NCBI RefSeq assembly: GCF_020616515.1
Contig: NZ_CP085135.1
Location: 4,588,001-4,652,000, forward strand
Source: Mesorhizobium sp. PAMC28654
GTDB lineage: Bacteria > Pseudomonadota > Alphaproteobacteria > Rhizobiales > Rhizobiaceae
DNA: 64,000 nucleotides
Direction of reading: 5' to 3'
Of the stretch, positions 1-9,011 are shown piece by piece. The position numbers and the translations under genes were made by a program. The notes under the pieces are model-generated. The model ran no database searches. It saw only the letters and a program-made list of their open reading frames with translations, and was not told where the DNA came from. The stretch's first letter is position 1. The number at the start of each line of letters is the position of its first letter.

Positions 1-204
1 TCGCCGCGCTATCATCACTGGCATCACGGCCTCGAGAAAGAGGCGATCGACGTCAACTTCGCCATCCATTTCCCGCTGCTCGACCGGCTGTTCGGCACCT
101 ACCATCTGCCCGAGGGACGGTGGCCGAAGGGCTATGGGATTCACGGCCATCCGGTACCGAGGGGATATTGGCGGCAATTCCTCTATCCATTCCGGCGCGG
201 TTAG
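1..204 (+). CDS. Sterol desaturase / fatty acid hydroxylase family protein, C-terminal end
   Basis: Only the last 67 codons lie in the window; the gene enters from the left edge in frame 1 and stops at 202-204. The fragment begins with a histidine cluster (YHHWHHG), which matches the third His box of membrane di-iron fatty acid hydroxylases/sterol desaturases. It then carries the family-typical phrase FPLLDRLFGTYHLP and a short basic tail. Such proteins are integral membrane di-iron oxygenases acting on lipids; the substrate cannot be told from this piece. The 275 bases after it hold no gene I can support. Confidence 0.75.
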   Translation, partial: SPRYHHWHHGLEKEAIDVNFAIHFPLLDRLFGTYHLPEGRWPKGYGIHGHPVPRGYWRQFLYPFRRG

Positions 205-479
205 AGCACTTCACCGGTTCACGGAAACGATGAGCCCCGCTTGATCTCCAGCGCCTCACCGCTTGAGGTGCTCGAGGCGCGCGAAGCCCGGCGGGGCGAC
301 AGGCTGGCGCGCTGGTAATATACAAGCGTGCAGGCGGGTATGAGTTACGACCTCGAAGTCGATACCCGCGTTTTTTCGCCGCTCAAACACGCCCGTCGCA
401 TCCAGCGACAATTTCGACTATAGGCGGCGGTGGATTGGCCGGGGTTGCCCTGGCTGCGATGCACGCCAAGGGCAGCAGG

Positions 480-1232
480 ATGTTCGACGCATATATCATC
501 TGCGGCACGCCGAGAACCGGCAGCACTTTGCTGTGCAAGCTCCTGGCGTCGACGAAGACGGCCGGGGATCCTCACTCATTCTATCGGCGGCAGGACGTGT
601 CGGAGTGGGCACAAGAGTGGAATCTGCCCGCTCGCGACACGATGAGCGACCTCGAATTCAATACCGCCTATCTCGGCGCGGCGATCACCGCTGGCAAGGG
701 TGGGACAGGCATCTTCGGCCTTCGCTTGATGAGAGAGAATCTTGATGAACTCTCGGCGATCCTCGATCAGATCTTCCCAAGACTGCCATCGGACAAAGCG
801 CGTCTTGAAAGGGCCTTTGGCGATATCCTGTACATACATCTCTCGCGTGAGAACAAGCTCGCGCAGGCCATCTCCCTGGTCAAGGCGGAGCAAACCGGTC
901 TTTGGCATATCGCGCCCGATGGAACCGAGATCGAAAGGGTGGGGCCCCCAGGGGAACCTCGGTACGATTTCCAGCGGATCAAACAGGAGGTCACCGAGCT
1001 TGAAGCTTATGATGCGGCCTGGAATATTTGGTTCGCGGCGCAAGGCATAACCCCGCTGCGGGTTGGCTATGAGCGTCTTTCAAGCAGTCCGCCCGCGACG
1101 TTGTTGTCCATCTGTGAAGCCCTGGGGGTTCAAGCGCCGAGTGCCGATGACGTGCGGCCCGGCGTTGCAAAGCTCGCCGACGAGACAAGCCTTGACTGGA
1201 TGCGCCGTTATCATCTGGACGCAGCCGTCTGA
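480..1232 (+). CDS. Stf0-like sulfotransferase
   Basis: This encodes a 250-aa cytosolic sulfotransferase that would move sulfate from PAPS to an acceptor. Near the N-terminus is the 5'-phosphosulfate-binding loop CGTPRTGSTLLCKLL, and around residue 120 is IHLSRENKLAQAIS, which fits the 3'-phosphate-binding Arg...Ser motif. Both are characteristic of the Stf0 (trehalose 2-sulfotransferase-like) family. I start at the ATG at 480, behind GGCAGCAGG; an upstream in-frame ATG at 459 would add a poorly conserved lead. It is a stand-alone gene, convergent with the histidine kinase. The acceptor is unknown; in rhizobia a sulfated surface glycan or glycolipid is plausible. Confidence 0.8.
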   Translation: MFDAYIICGTPRTGSTLLCKLLASTKTAGDPHSFYRRQDVSEWAQEWNLPARDTMSDLEFNTAYLGAAITAGKGGTGIFGLRLMRENLDELSAILDQIFPRLPSDKARLERAFGDILYIHLSRENKLAQAISLVKAEQTGLWHIAPDGTEIERVGPPGEPRYDFQRIKQEVTELEAYDAAWNIWFAAQGITPLRVGYERLSSSPPATLLSICEALGVQAPSADDVRPGVAKLADETSLDWMRRYHLDAAV

Positions 1233-1264
1233 CGCACGGACAGGTGCCCTGTATTTTTGTTTTT

Positions 1265-1313
1265 GTGCATGCCGTGATCCCAAAAACTCTGCGCGCTTTC
1301 GGGCGGCATGCAT
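1265..1313. repeat. REP-like palindrome, copy A
   Basis: Outer arms TGCATGCC and GGCATGCA enclose a second, imperfect CCCAAAA/TTTCGGG pair. It sits between two convergent genes and touches the TGA of the minus-strand histidine kinase (1313-1315). Related copies lie at 15690, 22419 and 35160, all in the same orientation and all at the 3' end of a minus-strand gene. Confidence 0.8.
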
Positions 1314-3649
1314 CACGCCGTCTTGGCCACCACCGTCTCGCTGAGCCAGGTGCCGATCTTCGTCCCCAGGCGATCCGGGGAAACCGGCTTTGGCAGATAG
1401 TCATCCATGCCGGCCTCGATGCATCTGTCGCGGTCGCCCTTCAATGCATGCGCGGTGACGCCGATGATCGGTATGTGGCTGCCTGTCGTGGCCTCCATGG
1501 TCCGGATGGCGCGCGTCGCTTCGTAGCCGTTCATCTCGGGCATCGAGACATCCATCAGGATCAGCTTGGGCCGCAGCGCCCGGTACATCTCCACCGCCGT
1601 ACGACCGTTGCCGGCGATGCGGTAGCTCAGCCCCAGCCCGTTGAGGATCTGGCCGAAGACCAGCTGGTTCACGTCATTGTCCTCGGCGATGAGGATGTCG
1701 ATCGGGCCGTTGGGCGTCACGGTCGATTCCGGTGCGGTGGAGACCGGAATGGCAGGGCCGCGAATGACGGTGAAGGCTGGCACCGACGGCTGGGCAACGG
1801 CGACCGGTTCGCGAACGAACTGTGCCTTGCTGCCCTGCGCGCGGGCCTTCTGGACGACCGAGATGACCGTACCAAGCAGCACAGCGGAGCGGGCCGGCTT
1901 GGTCAGGTGCGCGGCAATGCCGTAATCGATGATCATCCTGCCGAAATCGACCTGATCGACCGACGTCAAAAGCACGACCGGAATGGTGTTCAGCCGACTG
2001 TCGGCGGCGATGGCTCTGGCGACATCGGCGCCGTTCATGCCCGGCATCTGATAGTCGAGGATGATGCAGTCGACCGCCGCACCCAACTGGCAGGCGCGGT
2101 CGAGGAAAGCCAGGCCGACAGCGCCGCTTTCGGCGGCGGCGCAGTCGAAGCTCCAGCTTCGGAGCTGTTCGAGCAGGATTTCGCGGTTGACCGGATTGTC
2201 GTCGATGACCAGCACCCGTGCGCCAGTGACGTCGACCGGCACGCTCTCGTCGCGCTGCTGGGCCTTGTGCGCGGGCAGCGGCACGGCGAACCAAAACACC
2301 GAACCCCGGCCGATCTCACTCTCGACGCCGATCTTCCCCCCCATCAGGTCGACAAGGCGGGCGGCTATGGCGAGGCCGAGGCCGGTGCCTTCGTGGCGGC
2401 GTGTCGAGGAACCGTCGACCTGGGCAAACTTTTCGAACACGTTCTGCAGCTTCTCGGCTGGAATGCCGATGCCGGTGTCCTCGACCCGGACCTTGAGCTG
2501 AACCACGCCATCCACGGTGTCGCCGCCGACATCGATCAGGACATGGCCTTTTTCGGTGAATTTCACCGCATTGCCGAGCAGGTTGGTGATGATCTGCCTG
2601 ATACGTCCGGCGTCGCCGACGACGAAGGCGGGCAGACGCGGGTCGACGCGGACGATCAGTTCCAGGTTCTTCTCGGCAACGCGCGCCGACACCAGGGTCG
2701 CCACGTCCTCGACCGCTTCGGAAAGGCGGAAGGGCGCCGGGTCCAGCGTGAGCTGGCCAGCATTGATCTTCGAAAAATCGAGGATGTCGTTGATGATGGT
2801 CAGCAGCGCATTGCCGGACTTCACGATGACGTCGGTGAAGGTCTTCTGGCGCGACGTAAGCTCAGTCTTGGCAAGCAGTTCCGCCATGCCCAGCACGCCG
2901 TTCATCGGGGTGCGGATCTCATGGCTCATATTGGCCAGGAATTCCGATTTGGCGCGGTCGGCTGCTTCGGCCTTGAACAGGGATGCGGCGGATTCGGTGA
3001 AGGCGCGCCGGATCGCCTTTTCCATCGGGCGGAAGATCCAGAAGGCGACGATGGCAAGCACGCCGAACAGCAGGCCGCTTGCCCACAAGAGCAGCCTGTC
3101 GCTGGCGGCATCGACCAGATGACGCTCGTCATCCATGGCGGTGCGGACACGGACTAGCATCGGCTGTGCAACCAGGTCATTCTGGTTGCGGATCTCGCGA
3201 TAGCTCCACTCATCGGCCTTCTGTGCCACCGACATCAGGTTGAAACTGCGCACCATGTCGCGCGGCGACCAGAACAGGTCGCCGTTGACGGACGCGGAAT
3301 CGAGCTCGTTGACGGTCCGCTTCGAGAGGCGCGGCCGGATCGCGGTGATCTGGGCATCGAGTGTCTCGATGTCGCTGGTCAAGCGCTCCGAATGGCCACG
3401 CGCCGATGTGGCGAGAGCATCGCGCGTTTCCGTCTGCCAGGCGGTGCCGGTCGTTTCGGCGAAACTTGTCGCGTTGCGCAAGTCGCGCGTGAAGACGACG
3501 AGGTTGCTGCTCACGGCCTCAATGTCGCGACGGAAGGAATTCACTCGATCCAGCGCAACCATGATCGCGGCGGAAGCCAGTGCGAAAATCAACAATCCTG
3601 AAAGGTAGCGAATCCGGATCGACCGGATAAAGGAAGAATATTCCGGCAT
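1313..3649 (-). CDS. Hybrid sensor histidine kinase with two receiver domains
   Basis: This is an inner-membrane sensor kinase of 778 aa. One transmembrane helix is near residues 15-35, followed by a roughly 150-residue helical periplasmic sensor region. A second helix ([20 protein letters not shown]) lies near residue 195. The HisKA phospho-acceptor is [16 protein letters not shown] (His near residue 243), followed by an HATPase with DTGIGIP and GTGLGLAI. Two receivers follow in tandem ([12 protein letters not shown] and [13 protein letters not shown]), so it can run an internal His-Asp relay, but no Hpt domain is seen in it. The ATG at 3649 follows GGGG; a GTG at 3664 would add five residues. 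No partner regulator is adjacent, so its signal and output are unknown. Confidence 0.9.
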   Translation of the reverse strand: MPEYSSFIRSIRIRYLSGLLIFALASAAIMVALDRVNSFRRDIEAVSSNLVVFTRDLRNATSFAETTGTAWQTETRDALATSARGHSERLTSDIETLDAQITAIRPRLSKRTVNELDSASVNGDLFWSPRDMVRSFNLMSVAQKADEWSYREIRNQNDLVAQPMLVRVRTAMDDERHLVDAASDRLLLWASGLLFGVLAIVAFWIFRPMEKAIRRAFTESAASLFKAEAADRAKSEFLANMSHEIRTPMNGVLGMAELLAKTELTSRQKTFTDVIVKSGNALLTIINDILDFSKINAGQLTLDPAPFRLSEAVEDVATLVSARVAEKNLELIVRVDPRLPAFVVGDAGRIRQIITNLLGNAVKFTEKGHVLIDVGGDTVDGVVQLKVRVEDTGIGIPAEKLQNVFEKFAQVDGSSTRRHEGTGLGLAIAARLVDLMGGKIGVESEIGRGSVFWFAVPLPAHKAQQRDESVPVDVTGARVLVIDDNPVNREILLEQLRSWSFDCAAAESGAVGLAFLDRACQLGAAVDCIILDYQMPGMNGADVARAIAADSRLNTIPVVLLTSVDQVDFGRMIIDYGIAAHLTKPARSAVLLGTVISVVQKARAQGSKAQFVREPVAVAQPSVPAFTVIRGPAIPVSTAPESTVTPNGPIDILIAEDNDVNQLVFGQILNGLGLSYRIAGNGRTAVEMYRALRPKLILMDVSMPEMNGYEATRAIRTMEATTGSHIPIIGVTAHALKGDRDRCIEAGMDDYLPKPVSPDRLGTKIGTWLSETVVAKTA

Positions 3650-3737
3650 GCGCAACCCCAACACATACGCATCATTTTAATGGTGGGGATTACGCTTCAT
3701 TTACATTAAAATTTCGTTCGTGGAGCAAAACCGCGCC

Positions 3738-4655
3738 TTAGTTGCTGCGGACCGCCACGAATTTGGCGGCCTCCTTCAGAAGTGCCGCGCGTTCGCCATA
3801 GGGCTCGAGCAAGGCATGGGCCTGATCGACGAGGCCCTGGAGCTGGCTTCGCGCCCAGGTCGCGCCATGCAGCGCCACCAGCGTCGCCTTGCCGGCCGCG
3901 GCATCCTTGCCGGTCGCCTTGCCCATCTGGCTCGCATTGGCCGTCAGGTCGAGCAGATCGTCGGCGAGCTGGAAGGCAAGCCCTATCGCCGAGCCGAATT
4001 CGGCCAGCCGTTCGCGGTCTTGCGCCGGGGCGCCGGCGACAATCGCACCAGCTTCGCAGGCAAAGCGGATCAACGCGCCTGTCTTCATCGCCTGAAGCCG
4101 GATGATGCCGGCCTCATCTGGCCGACGCCGTTCCGCTTCGAGGTCGAGCATCTGGCCGCCGACCATGCCGCCGGCGCCGGCAGCGCGGGAAAGCGTCAGT
4201 AGCAACGCCACCTTGCGTTCCGGCGGCAGTACGGTCGCCGCATCGGCGATTATGTCGAAGGCCAGTGTCAGCAGTGCATCACCGGCAAGAATGGCCGTCG
4301 CCTCGTCGAAAGCCTTGTGGACGGTCGGCTGGCCACGGCGCAGATCGTCGTTGTCCATGGCCGGCAGATCGTCATGGATCAGCGAATAGCAATGCATGCA
4401 TTCAAGCGCTGCCGCCACGCGCCACGCGGCCTCCCCGTCGGCCGAGAACAACGCGGCGCCCTCCATGACAAGGAAGGGACGCAAGCGCTTGCCGCCGTTC
4501 AGCACACCATGGCGCATCGCCGCCATCAGACGTTCCGGGCGCGCGATTTCCCCGGCAAGCGCGCGTCCGTCGAGGATCTGGCGCAATTGCGCGTCGATCG
4601 CGGCCGCGTGCTCGACAAGGATGGTTTCGAACGCCATTTGATCGTCTTTCGTCAT
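3738..4655 (-). CDS. ispA: Farnesyl diphosphate synthase (geranyltranstransferase)
   Basis: This 305-aa trans-isoprenyl diphosphate synthase condenses IPP with DMAPP/GPP to give C15-PP for quinones, undecaprenyl-PP and hopanoids. The first aspartate-rich motif is DDLPAMDNDDLRRG and the second is ADDLLDLTA followed by MGKATGKD. Both are intact, and the length fits short-chain synthases of the IspA type. I start at the ATG at 4655 (MTKDDQMAFETIL); in-frame starts further out would give an unconserved lead. It lies back to back with mtgA. Longer-chain synthases share these motifs, so chain length is inferred from overall resemblance. Confidence 0.87.
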   Translation of the reverse strand: MTKDDQMAFETILVEHAAAIDAQLRQILDGRALAGEIARPERLMAAMRHGVLNGGKRLRPFLVMEGAALFSADGEAAWRVAAALECMHCYSLIHDDLPAMDNDDLRRGQPTVHKAFDEATAILAGDALLTLAFDIIADAATVLPPERKVALLLTLSRAAGAGGMVGGQMLDLEAERRRPDEAGIIRLQAMKTGALIRFACEAGAIVAGAPAQDRERLAEFGSAIGLAFQLADDLLDLTANASQMGKATGKDAAAGKATLVALHGATWARSQLQGLVDQAHALLEPYGERAALLKEAAKFVAVRSN

Positions 4656-4785
4656 GGCCGGGACGGGTAGCCGACACTCAGACATTGCGCAAGAAGCCAA
4701 GCGCCATTATGCCGGGGAGGGGGAGTAGCACGGGTTGGGCGGCTTGACGGAACCGATCGTCGATCACGAAACCGAAGGGCTGGAC

Positions 4786-5496
4786 ATGGCGGGGAGACCG
4801 AAAGGCGGCAACCGCATCGGTCTCAAACGCTGGGTCCGGCGCGGCATTGCCGTACTTTTCGTGATGGCGCTGATACCGGCTGTGCTGACCTTCCTCTATC
4901 TGCCATCGTTCGTGCATCCGGTTTCGACGCTGATGCTGAAGGATCTGGCGACGTTTTCCGGCTACGACCGCCGCTGGGTTTCGATCGACGACGTGGCGCC
5001 GGTGCTGGCGCATTCGGTCATCATGTCGGAGGACGGGCAGTTCTGTTTCCATCGCGGCGTCGACCTTGGCGAATTGAAGGGCGTGGTCGACGACGCGCTC
5101 GCCGGCGAGGCCACGCGCGGTGCGTCGACCATCACCATGCAGACCGTGAAGAACCTCTTTCTGTGGTCGCGGCCGCTGGGCACGGTTCGAAAGGTCGTCG
5201 AACTGCCGCTGGCCGTCTATTTCGATGCCGTCATGTCGAAGCGACGCATCATGGAGATCTATCTCAACATCGCCGAATGGGGGCCGGGCATCTATGGCAT
5301 CGAGGCCGCCGCCCAGCATCATTTCGGAGTTTCGGCCAAACAGCTGTCGCGGCGGCAGGCAGCGCTGCTGACCGTCACCTTGCCCAACCCGATCGAACGC
5401 AATCCGGCAAAGCCCGGACCGGGCCTCAAACGGCTCGCCAACCTGATCGAGCGGCGGGCGGGCCGGTCCGGCGCCTATGTCGGTTGTCTACAGTAG
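4786..5496 (+). CDS. mtgA: Monofunctional peptidoglycan glycosyltransferase MtgA
   Basis: This GT51 enzyme polymerises lipid II into glycan strands at the inner membrane. One N-terminal transmembrane segment (about residues 18-38) anchors a periplasmic domain. The catalytic glutamate motif [29 protein letters not shown] and [20 protein letters not shown] are all present. There is no transpeptidase domain, and 236 aa is the usual MtgA length. The ATG at 4786 follows GAAGGG; a TTG at 4735 would add 17 residues before the basic lead. Confidence 0.92.
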   Translation: MAGRPKGGNRIGLKRWVRRGIAVLFVMALIPAVLTFLYLPSFVHPVSTLMLKDLATFSGYDRRWVSIDDVAPVLAHSVIMSEDGQFCFHRGVDLGELKGVVDDALAGEATRGASTITMQTVKNLFLWSRPLGTVRKVVELPLAVYFDAVMSKRRIMEIYLNIAEWGPGIYGIEAAAQHHFGVSAKQLSRRQAALLTVTLPNPIERNPAKPGPGLKRLANLIERRAGRSGAYVGCLQ

Positions 5497-5572
5497 CCAA
5501 CTCAAAAAAATTCGCGGTGGTGCTGGCCAAAACGGCACAGGGCGTGTATAGGCACCCGACTTTCTCAGATCC

Positions 5573-5616
5573 GGCCCCTGCAACGGCCCTTTCACGAGGG
5601 CAGGCGGGGCTTTTTT
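5573..5616 (+). terminator. Candidate terminator or 5'-UTR hairpin between mtgA and rpmF
   Basis: GCCCC (5574-5578) pairs with GGGGC (5606-5610), with an inner CCCT/AGGG pair, and is followed at once by TTTTTT. It could end mtgA transcription or be a leader structure of rpmF, which begins 23 bases later. Confidence 0.4.
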
Positions 5617-5638
5617 GACCATGTAATGGAGCATATCC

Positions 5639-5821
5639 ATGGCCGTTCCGAAACGAAAAACCTCTCCGTCCAAGCGCGGCATGCGCCGCTCGGCCGACGC
5701 CCTGAAGGCCCCGACCTATGTCGAGGACAAGAATTCCGGCGAAATGCGCCGCCCGCACCACATCGACCTGAAGACCGGCATGTATCGCGGCCGTCAGGTG
5801 TTGACGCCCAAGGAAAGCTGA
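5639..5821 (+). CDS. rpmF: 50S ribosomal protein L32
   Basis: This 60-aa basic protein of the large ribosomal subunit starts [18 protein letters not shown] and contains [16 protein letters not shown], typical of alphaproteobacterial L32. It has no CxxC pairs, so it is the zinc-free form. ATG 5639 is preceded by GGAG. It is followed by a strong terminator, so it is probably expressed as a single gene. Confidence 0.97.
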   Translation: MAVPKRKTSPSKRGMRRSADALKAPTYVEDKNSGEMRRPHHIDLKTGMYRGRQVLTPKES

Positions 5822-5849
5822 GACCAGCTTCTCCCAAGTCTTGATTTAC

Positions 5850-5880
5850 AAAAAGACCGGCCACTGGCCGGTCTTTTTGC
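5850..5880 (+). terminator. Intrinsic terminator of rpmF
   Basis: A near-perfect stem, AAAAAGACCGGCCA against TGGCCGGTCTTTTT, starts 29 bases after the rpmF stop. The flanking A and T runs allow it to work in both directions. Confidence 0.9.
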
Positions 5881-6203
5881 GTTTTTCAGCCGGATGGCGC
5901 GCTTCGCGAAGCGCGGGCGGCTATCGCCGACATCCTTCCAGGCCTTGATCTTCGATCGACTGTGACGCTGTTTCAGTGCGTGGGTATCCTTCCAGACGGG
6001 TCTGACGCCTGGCAGGCGTGATCACGCTGCCTGAACTCCCTCAACGCGCCATCTTCCATGAACCAAACGGGCATTCCGAGATCTCTCGCGATGATCGGAT
6101 TCTCCAGCGCTCGATGTTTTTCGGCGCATGTGGGATTGTCATGAATGGTTTCTTATGCAATTTTATAATTTCTAGTCGTTAATCGACAAAAATTAGGGAA
6201 TAT
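5881..6203. other. Gene-free spacer before the Lrp-type regulator
   Basis: I see no credible coding frame. It holds a self-complementary GCGCTTCGCGAAGCGC near 5899. An AT-rich stretch from about 6140 onward should carry the promoter of the 6204 gene. Confidence 0.5.
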
Positions 6204-6698
6204 ATGTGGGATTTCGTCAGTACGAGTGACCTGGACGATACCGAACAAGCGGTGCTTTCCCAACTCAAGGTCGACGGGAGGATGTCGAGCGTCGATATCG
6301 CCAAGCGCATCGGCGTGACCGAAGCGACCGTGCGGCGAAAAATGGCCCGTGTGCTGGAAGATCCGGATATCTGCATCCAGGCTGTCGTGCGTCCCTTGCG
6401 CAGCGATGTCGGCATCGCGGCAATCATCGGGCTCGATGTCGATCGCGAGCACATCATCAGCGTTGCCAAAAAGCTGTCCGAGTACTCGTTCGTCGACAGT
6501 GTCTACGCCATGACCGGACCGTTCGACATCATCATCCAGCTCACCTTGCCGTCAACGACCAGCCTGCATGACTTCCTGGTCAGCGAACTGGCCAATGTTC
6601 CCGGCATCAAGGACTCCGAGAGCTACATGATCGGTCGCGTCTTCAAACACAGCGGCCGCGCCTACCAGCACAGTAAAACCGAAGAAAAAAGAGGGTAA
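6204..6698 (+). CDS. Lrp/AsnC family transcriptional regulator
   Basis: This is a 164-aa DNA-binding regulator. An N-terminal winged helix (DDTEQAVLSQLKVDGRMS through the recognition helix near TEATVRRKMARV, residues 10-60) is followed by an effector-binding RAM domain (about 75-150). ATG 6204 has AGGGAA upstream. The stop is two bases before the binding-protein start at 6701, so the regulator is the first gene of the transport operon. It probably senses the transported amino compound or its product. Confidence 0.9.
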   Translation: MWDFVSTSDLDDTEQAVLSQLKVDGRMSSVDIAKRIGVTEATVRRKMARVLEDPDICIQAVVRPLRSDVGIAAIIGLDVDREHIISVAKKLSEYSFVDSVYAMTGPFDIIIQLTLPSTTSLHDFLVSELANVPGIKDSESYMIGRVFKHSGRAYQHSKTEEKRG

Positions 6699-6700
6699 CA

Positions 6701-7555
6701 ATGATTGCGTTTTTCTCCGCCTCGCGCCGCCGCGTCCTGTCCCTGCTTGCCGCCGCGCCGCTCTTCCTGTCACTCGCTCCCGCTCATGCCGATGGGTTGA
6801 TCGATCAGATCAAGCAGCGCGGCACCATCGTCGTTGGCACCGAGGCCGCCTTCGAACCATTTGAGTTCGTTCGTGATGGCCAGATCGTCGGCTACAACAA
6901 GGACATCCTGGACTATGTGGTAACCCAGCTAGGGGTGAAGCTCGACCAGCTCAACCTTCCTTTCCAGGGCCTGCTGCCGGGCCTGCTTGCCAAGAAGTTT
7001 GATCTGATGGCGACGTCTACAGGCATCAACGCCGAACGGGCCGCGAAATACGCCTACACCCGACCGACGGGGTCGTTCGAGAATGTGATTGTCGTGCGCG
7101 CCGATGAGACCCGCATCAAGAAGCCGGAAGACATCACGGGCATGGTGGTGGCGACGCAGCTTGCGTCGTCCGTGCAGCCGATCATCGAAGCCTATGACAA
7201 GGAGCTCAAGGACAAGGGTGGCAAAGGTGTCGGCGAACTGAAGCTGTTCACCTCATTCCCCGAAACCCATGTCGCCCTGGCCTCCGGACAGGTCGACGCC
7301 ATTGTCATCGCCTCACCTTCAGCGGCGGTGCTGATGAAGAACGTTCCCGATACCTACAAGGTCGTCGGCTCGATCGGCGAATTCTCCTATCTGTCCTGGG
7401 TCTTGCGGCCGGAGGACAAGGATCTGCGCGAATTCATCAACGCCAAGATCGGCGAGCTGAAGGACAGTGGCAAGCTGAAGGAGCTGCAGCTGAAATGGTT
7501 CGGCTTTGAGATGAAGACGCCCGCTGAAGGCTATCTGCCAGCCCGCGCGCTCTGA
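6701..7555 (+). CDS. ABC transporter substrate-binding protein (amino-acid type, family 3)
   Basis: This periplasmic solute-binding protein has 284 aa. The Sec signal peptide spans about residues 1-30 (LLAAAPLFLSLAPAHADG, probably cut after AHA). The mature part opens with the family-3 signature IVVGTEAAFEPFEFVRDG and has the two-lobe layout of GlnH/HisJ proteins. Ribosome site GAGGG precedes ATG 6701. It is followed by two permease genes and a ureohydrolase, which suggests a guanidino or basic amino compound as ligand (inference). Confidence 0.9.
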   Translation: MIAFFSASRRRVLSLLAAAPLFLSLAPAHADGLIDQIKQRGTIVVGTEAAFEPFEFVRDGQIVGYNKDILDYVVTQLGVKLDQLNLPFQGLLPGLLAKKFDLMATSTGINAERAAKYAYTRPTGSFENVIVVRADETRIKKPEDITGMVVATQLASSVQPIIEAYDKELKDKGGKGVGELKLFTSFPETHVALASGQVDAIVIASPSAAVLMKNVPDTYKVVGSIGEFSYLSWVLRPEDKDLREFINAKIGELKDSGKLKELQLKWFGFEMKTPAEGYLPARAL

Positions 7556-7648
7556 ACCGTTTCTGTCCTTGAACATGTCTGGCGCGGCGCAGGCGATGGT
7601 TTGCTGCCTTTGCCACGCCAGGCGATGCTTCTCCGTTCGAGTTGAAAA

Positions 7649-8308
7649 ATGTTCTATTTTTCAAAAACGCTGGCCTTCCTGCCACAATTCCTGACCGGTG
7701 CCGGCATCACGCTCGGTGTCTCGGCGCTGGGGTTCCTGGTCGGCACGGTGATCGGCTTCGGCTTGCTCGCTTGCGGTCGATCACGCTGGCGCGTGGTTCG
7801 CTGGATCGGCGCGCTCTACACCAGCTTCATTCGCGGCACGCCGCTGATCGTGCAGATCTTCGTTGTCTATTATGTGTTGCCGGGCCTCGTCGGAATTGAT
7901 CTGCCGCCGCTGCTGGCGGGTGTGCTGGCGCTCAGCTTCAACAGCGCTGCCTTCGTCGCCGAGATCCTGCGCGCCGGGCTGACACGCATTCCCGCCGGCC
8001 AATACGAGGCGGCCAAGGCGCTTGGCCTGAAACCCGTGGTGACCTGGTTCAAGATCATCATGCCGCAGCTGTTCCGGGCCATCATCCCGCCGATGGTCAA
8101 CGAGTTCACCATGCTGGTGAAAGCCTCATCCATCCTCTCCGTGATTGCCGTGGTCGAACTGACCCGCACCGCGCAGAACATCATGAACGTCACCTACCGG
8201 CCGGTCGAGGCCTTCTGCATCGCGGCGGTGCTGTATTTCATCGTTCTGTTCTCCTGCAGCCTGCTGACCAGGCATCTGGAACGCAAGACGGAGGGAGCAC
8301 GCGCATGA
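7649..8308 (+). CDS. Amino-acid ABC transporter permease 1
   Basis: This is a polar-amino-acid permease (HisM/GlnP type) of 219 aa. It has about five transmembrane helices and the EAA loop EAAKALGLKPVVTWFKIIMPQ, which contacts the ATPase. IRGTPLIVQIFVVYYVLPGL is family-typical. The ATG at 7649 lacks a clear Shine-Dalgarno, and 93 bases separate it from the binding-protein gene. Its stop overlaps the next permease by 4 bp (ATGA). Confidence 0.9.
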   Translation: MFYFSKTLAFLPQFLTGAGITLGVSALGFLVGTVIGFGLLACGRSRWRVVRWIGALYTSFIRGTPLIVQIFVVYYVLPGLVGIDLPPLLAGVLALSFNSAAFVAEILRAGLTRIPAGQYEAAKALGLKPVVTWFKIIMPQLFRAIIPPMVNEFTMLVKASSILSVIAVVELTRTAQNIMNVTYRPVEAFCIAAVLYFIVLFSCSLLTRHLERKTEGARA

Positions 8309-8979
8309 CGTTCGATTTCTCCGTAATCCTGGACAATGGGCAGATACTCGCCAAGGGCTTCGGCAATACGGTGCTGATGTGCGCGGTGTCGCTGCCGCTT
8401 GGCTTCGCGCTCGGCGTCGCGCTGGCGCTGGTCAGGCTGCGTGGCGGGCGGCTGTCGGCGGGTATAGTCTCGGCCTATGTTGAAATCTTCCGGAACATCC
8501 CGTTTCTGATCCAGATTTTCCTCTTGTTCTACGCCTTGCCGATGTTCGGCATCCGGCTTTCGCCGGTAGTGGTTTCGATCGGCGCGCTGTCGGCCTACGC
8601 CAGCGCCTATTCGGCCGAGATCATCAGGGGGGCGATCCAGTCCATCCCGCGTGGGCAGGTAGAGGCAGGCTATGCGCTCGGGCTGCGCTACCTCACCATC
8701 TTTCGCAAGATCCTTGTGCCGCAAGTGCTCGGCTATATCCTGCCCGCGGCCACCAACCTCACAATCACGCTGATCAAGGAATCAGCGATCCTGTCGGCGA
8801 TCACGGTTCCCGAGCTTACCTATATGGCTCAGAACGTCATCGGCCGCACCTTCTCGCCGGTGGAGATCTTCACCGCCATTGCATTGCTGTACTGGGGGCT
8901 GACCGCTCTTGTCGCGGCAATCTCGCGCAGCCTGGAGCACAGGTTGCAGCCCCATCTCGCGGCCCGCCGTGGCGCCTGA
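8305..8979 (+). CDS. Amino-acid ABC transporter permease 2
   Basis: This is the second polar-amino-acid permease, 224 aa, with FRNIPFLIQIFLLFYALPMF and the EAA loop VEAGYALGLRYLTIFRKIL. It is translationally coupled to the previous permease through ATGA and should form the heterodimeric membrane channel with it. No ATP-binding subunit gene follows; the next gene is an enzyme. Confidence 0.9.
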   Translation: MTFDFSVILDNGQILAKGFGNTVLMCAVSLPLGFALGVALALVRLRGGRLSAGIVSAYVEIFRNIPFLIQIFLLFYALPMFGIRLSPVVVSIGALSAYASAYSAEIIRGAIQSIPRGQVEAGYALGLRYLTIFRKILVPQVLGYILPAATNLTITLIKESAILSAITVPELTYMAQNVIGRTFSPVEIFTAIALLYWGLTALVAAISRSLEHRLQPHLAARRGA

Positions 8980-9011
8980 TCCAAAAAACTTTTCAATACA
9001 GAGGAGACCCC

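Noticed and set aside
205..479. A small gene or gene remnant between the desaturase fragment and the sulfotransferase
   Set aside because: One frame reads EVLEAREARRGDRLARW then stop, but there is no start, ribosome site or recognisable family.
1244..3157. A 637-codon plus-strand open frame across the histidine kinase gene
   Set aside because: It is the high-GC shadow of the minus-strand kinase, whose domains are all recognisable; the plus-strand translation is rich in His, Asp, Arg and Gly and has no family features.
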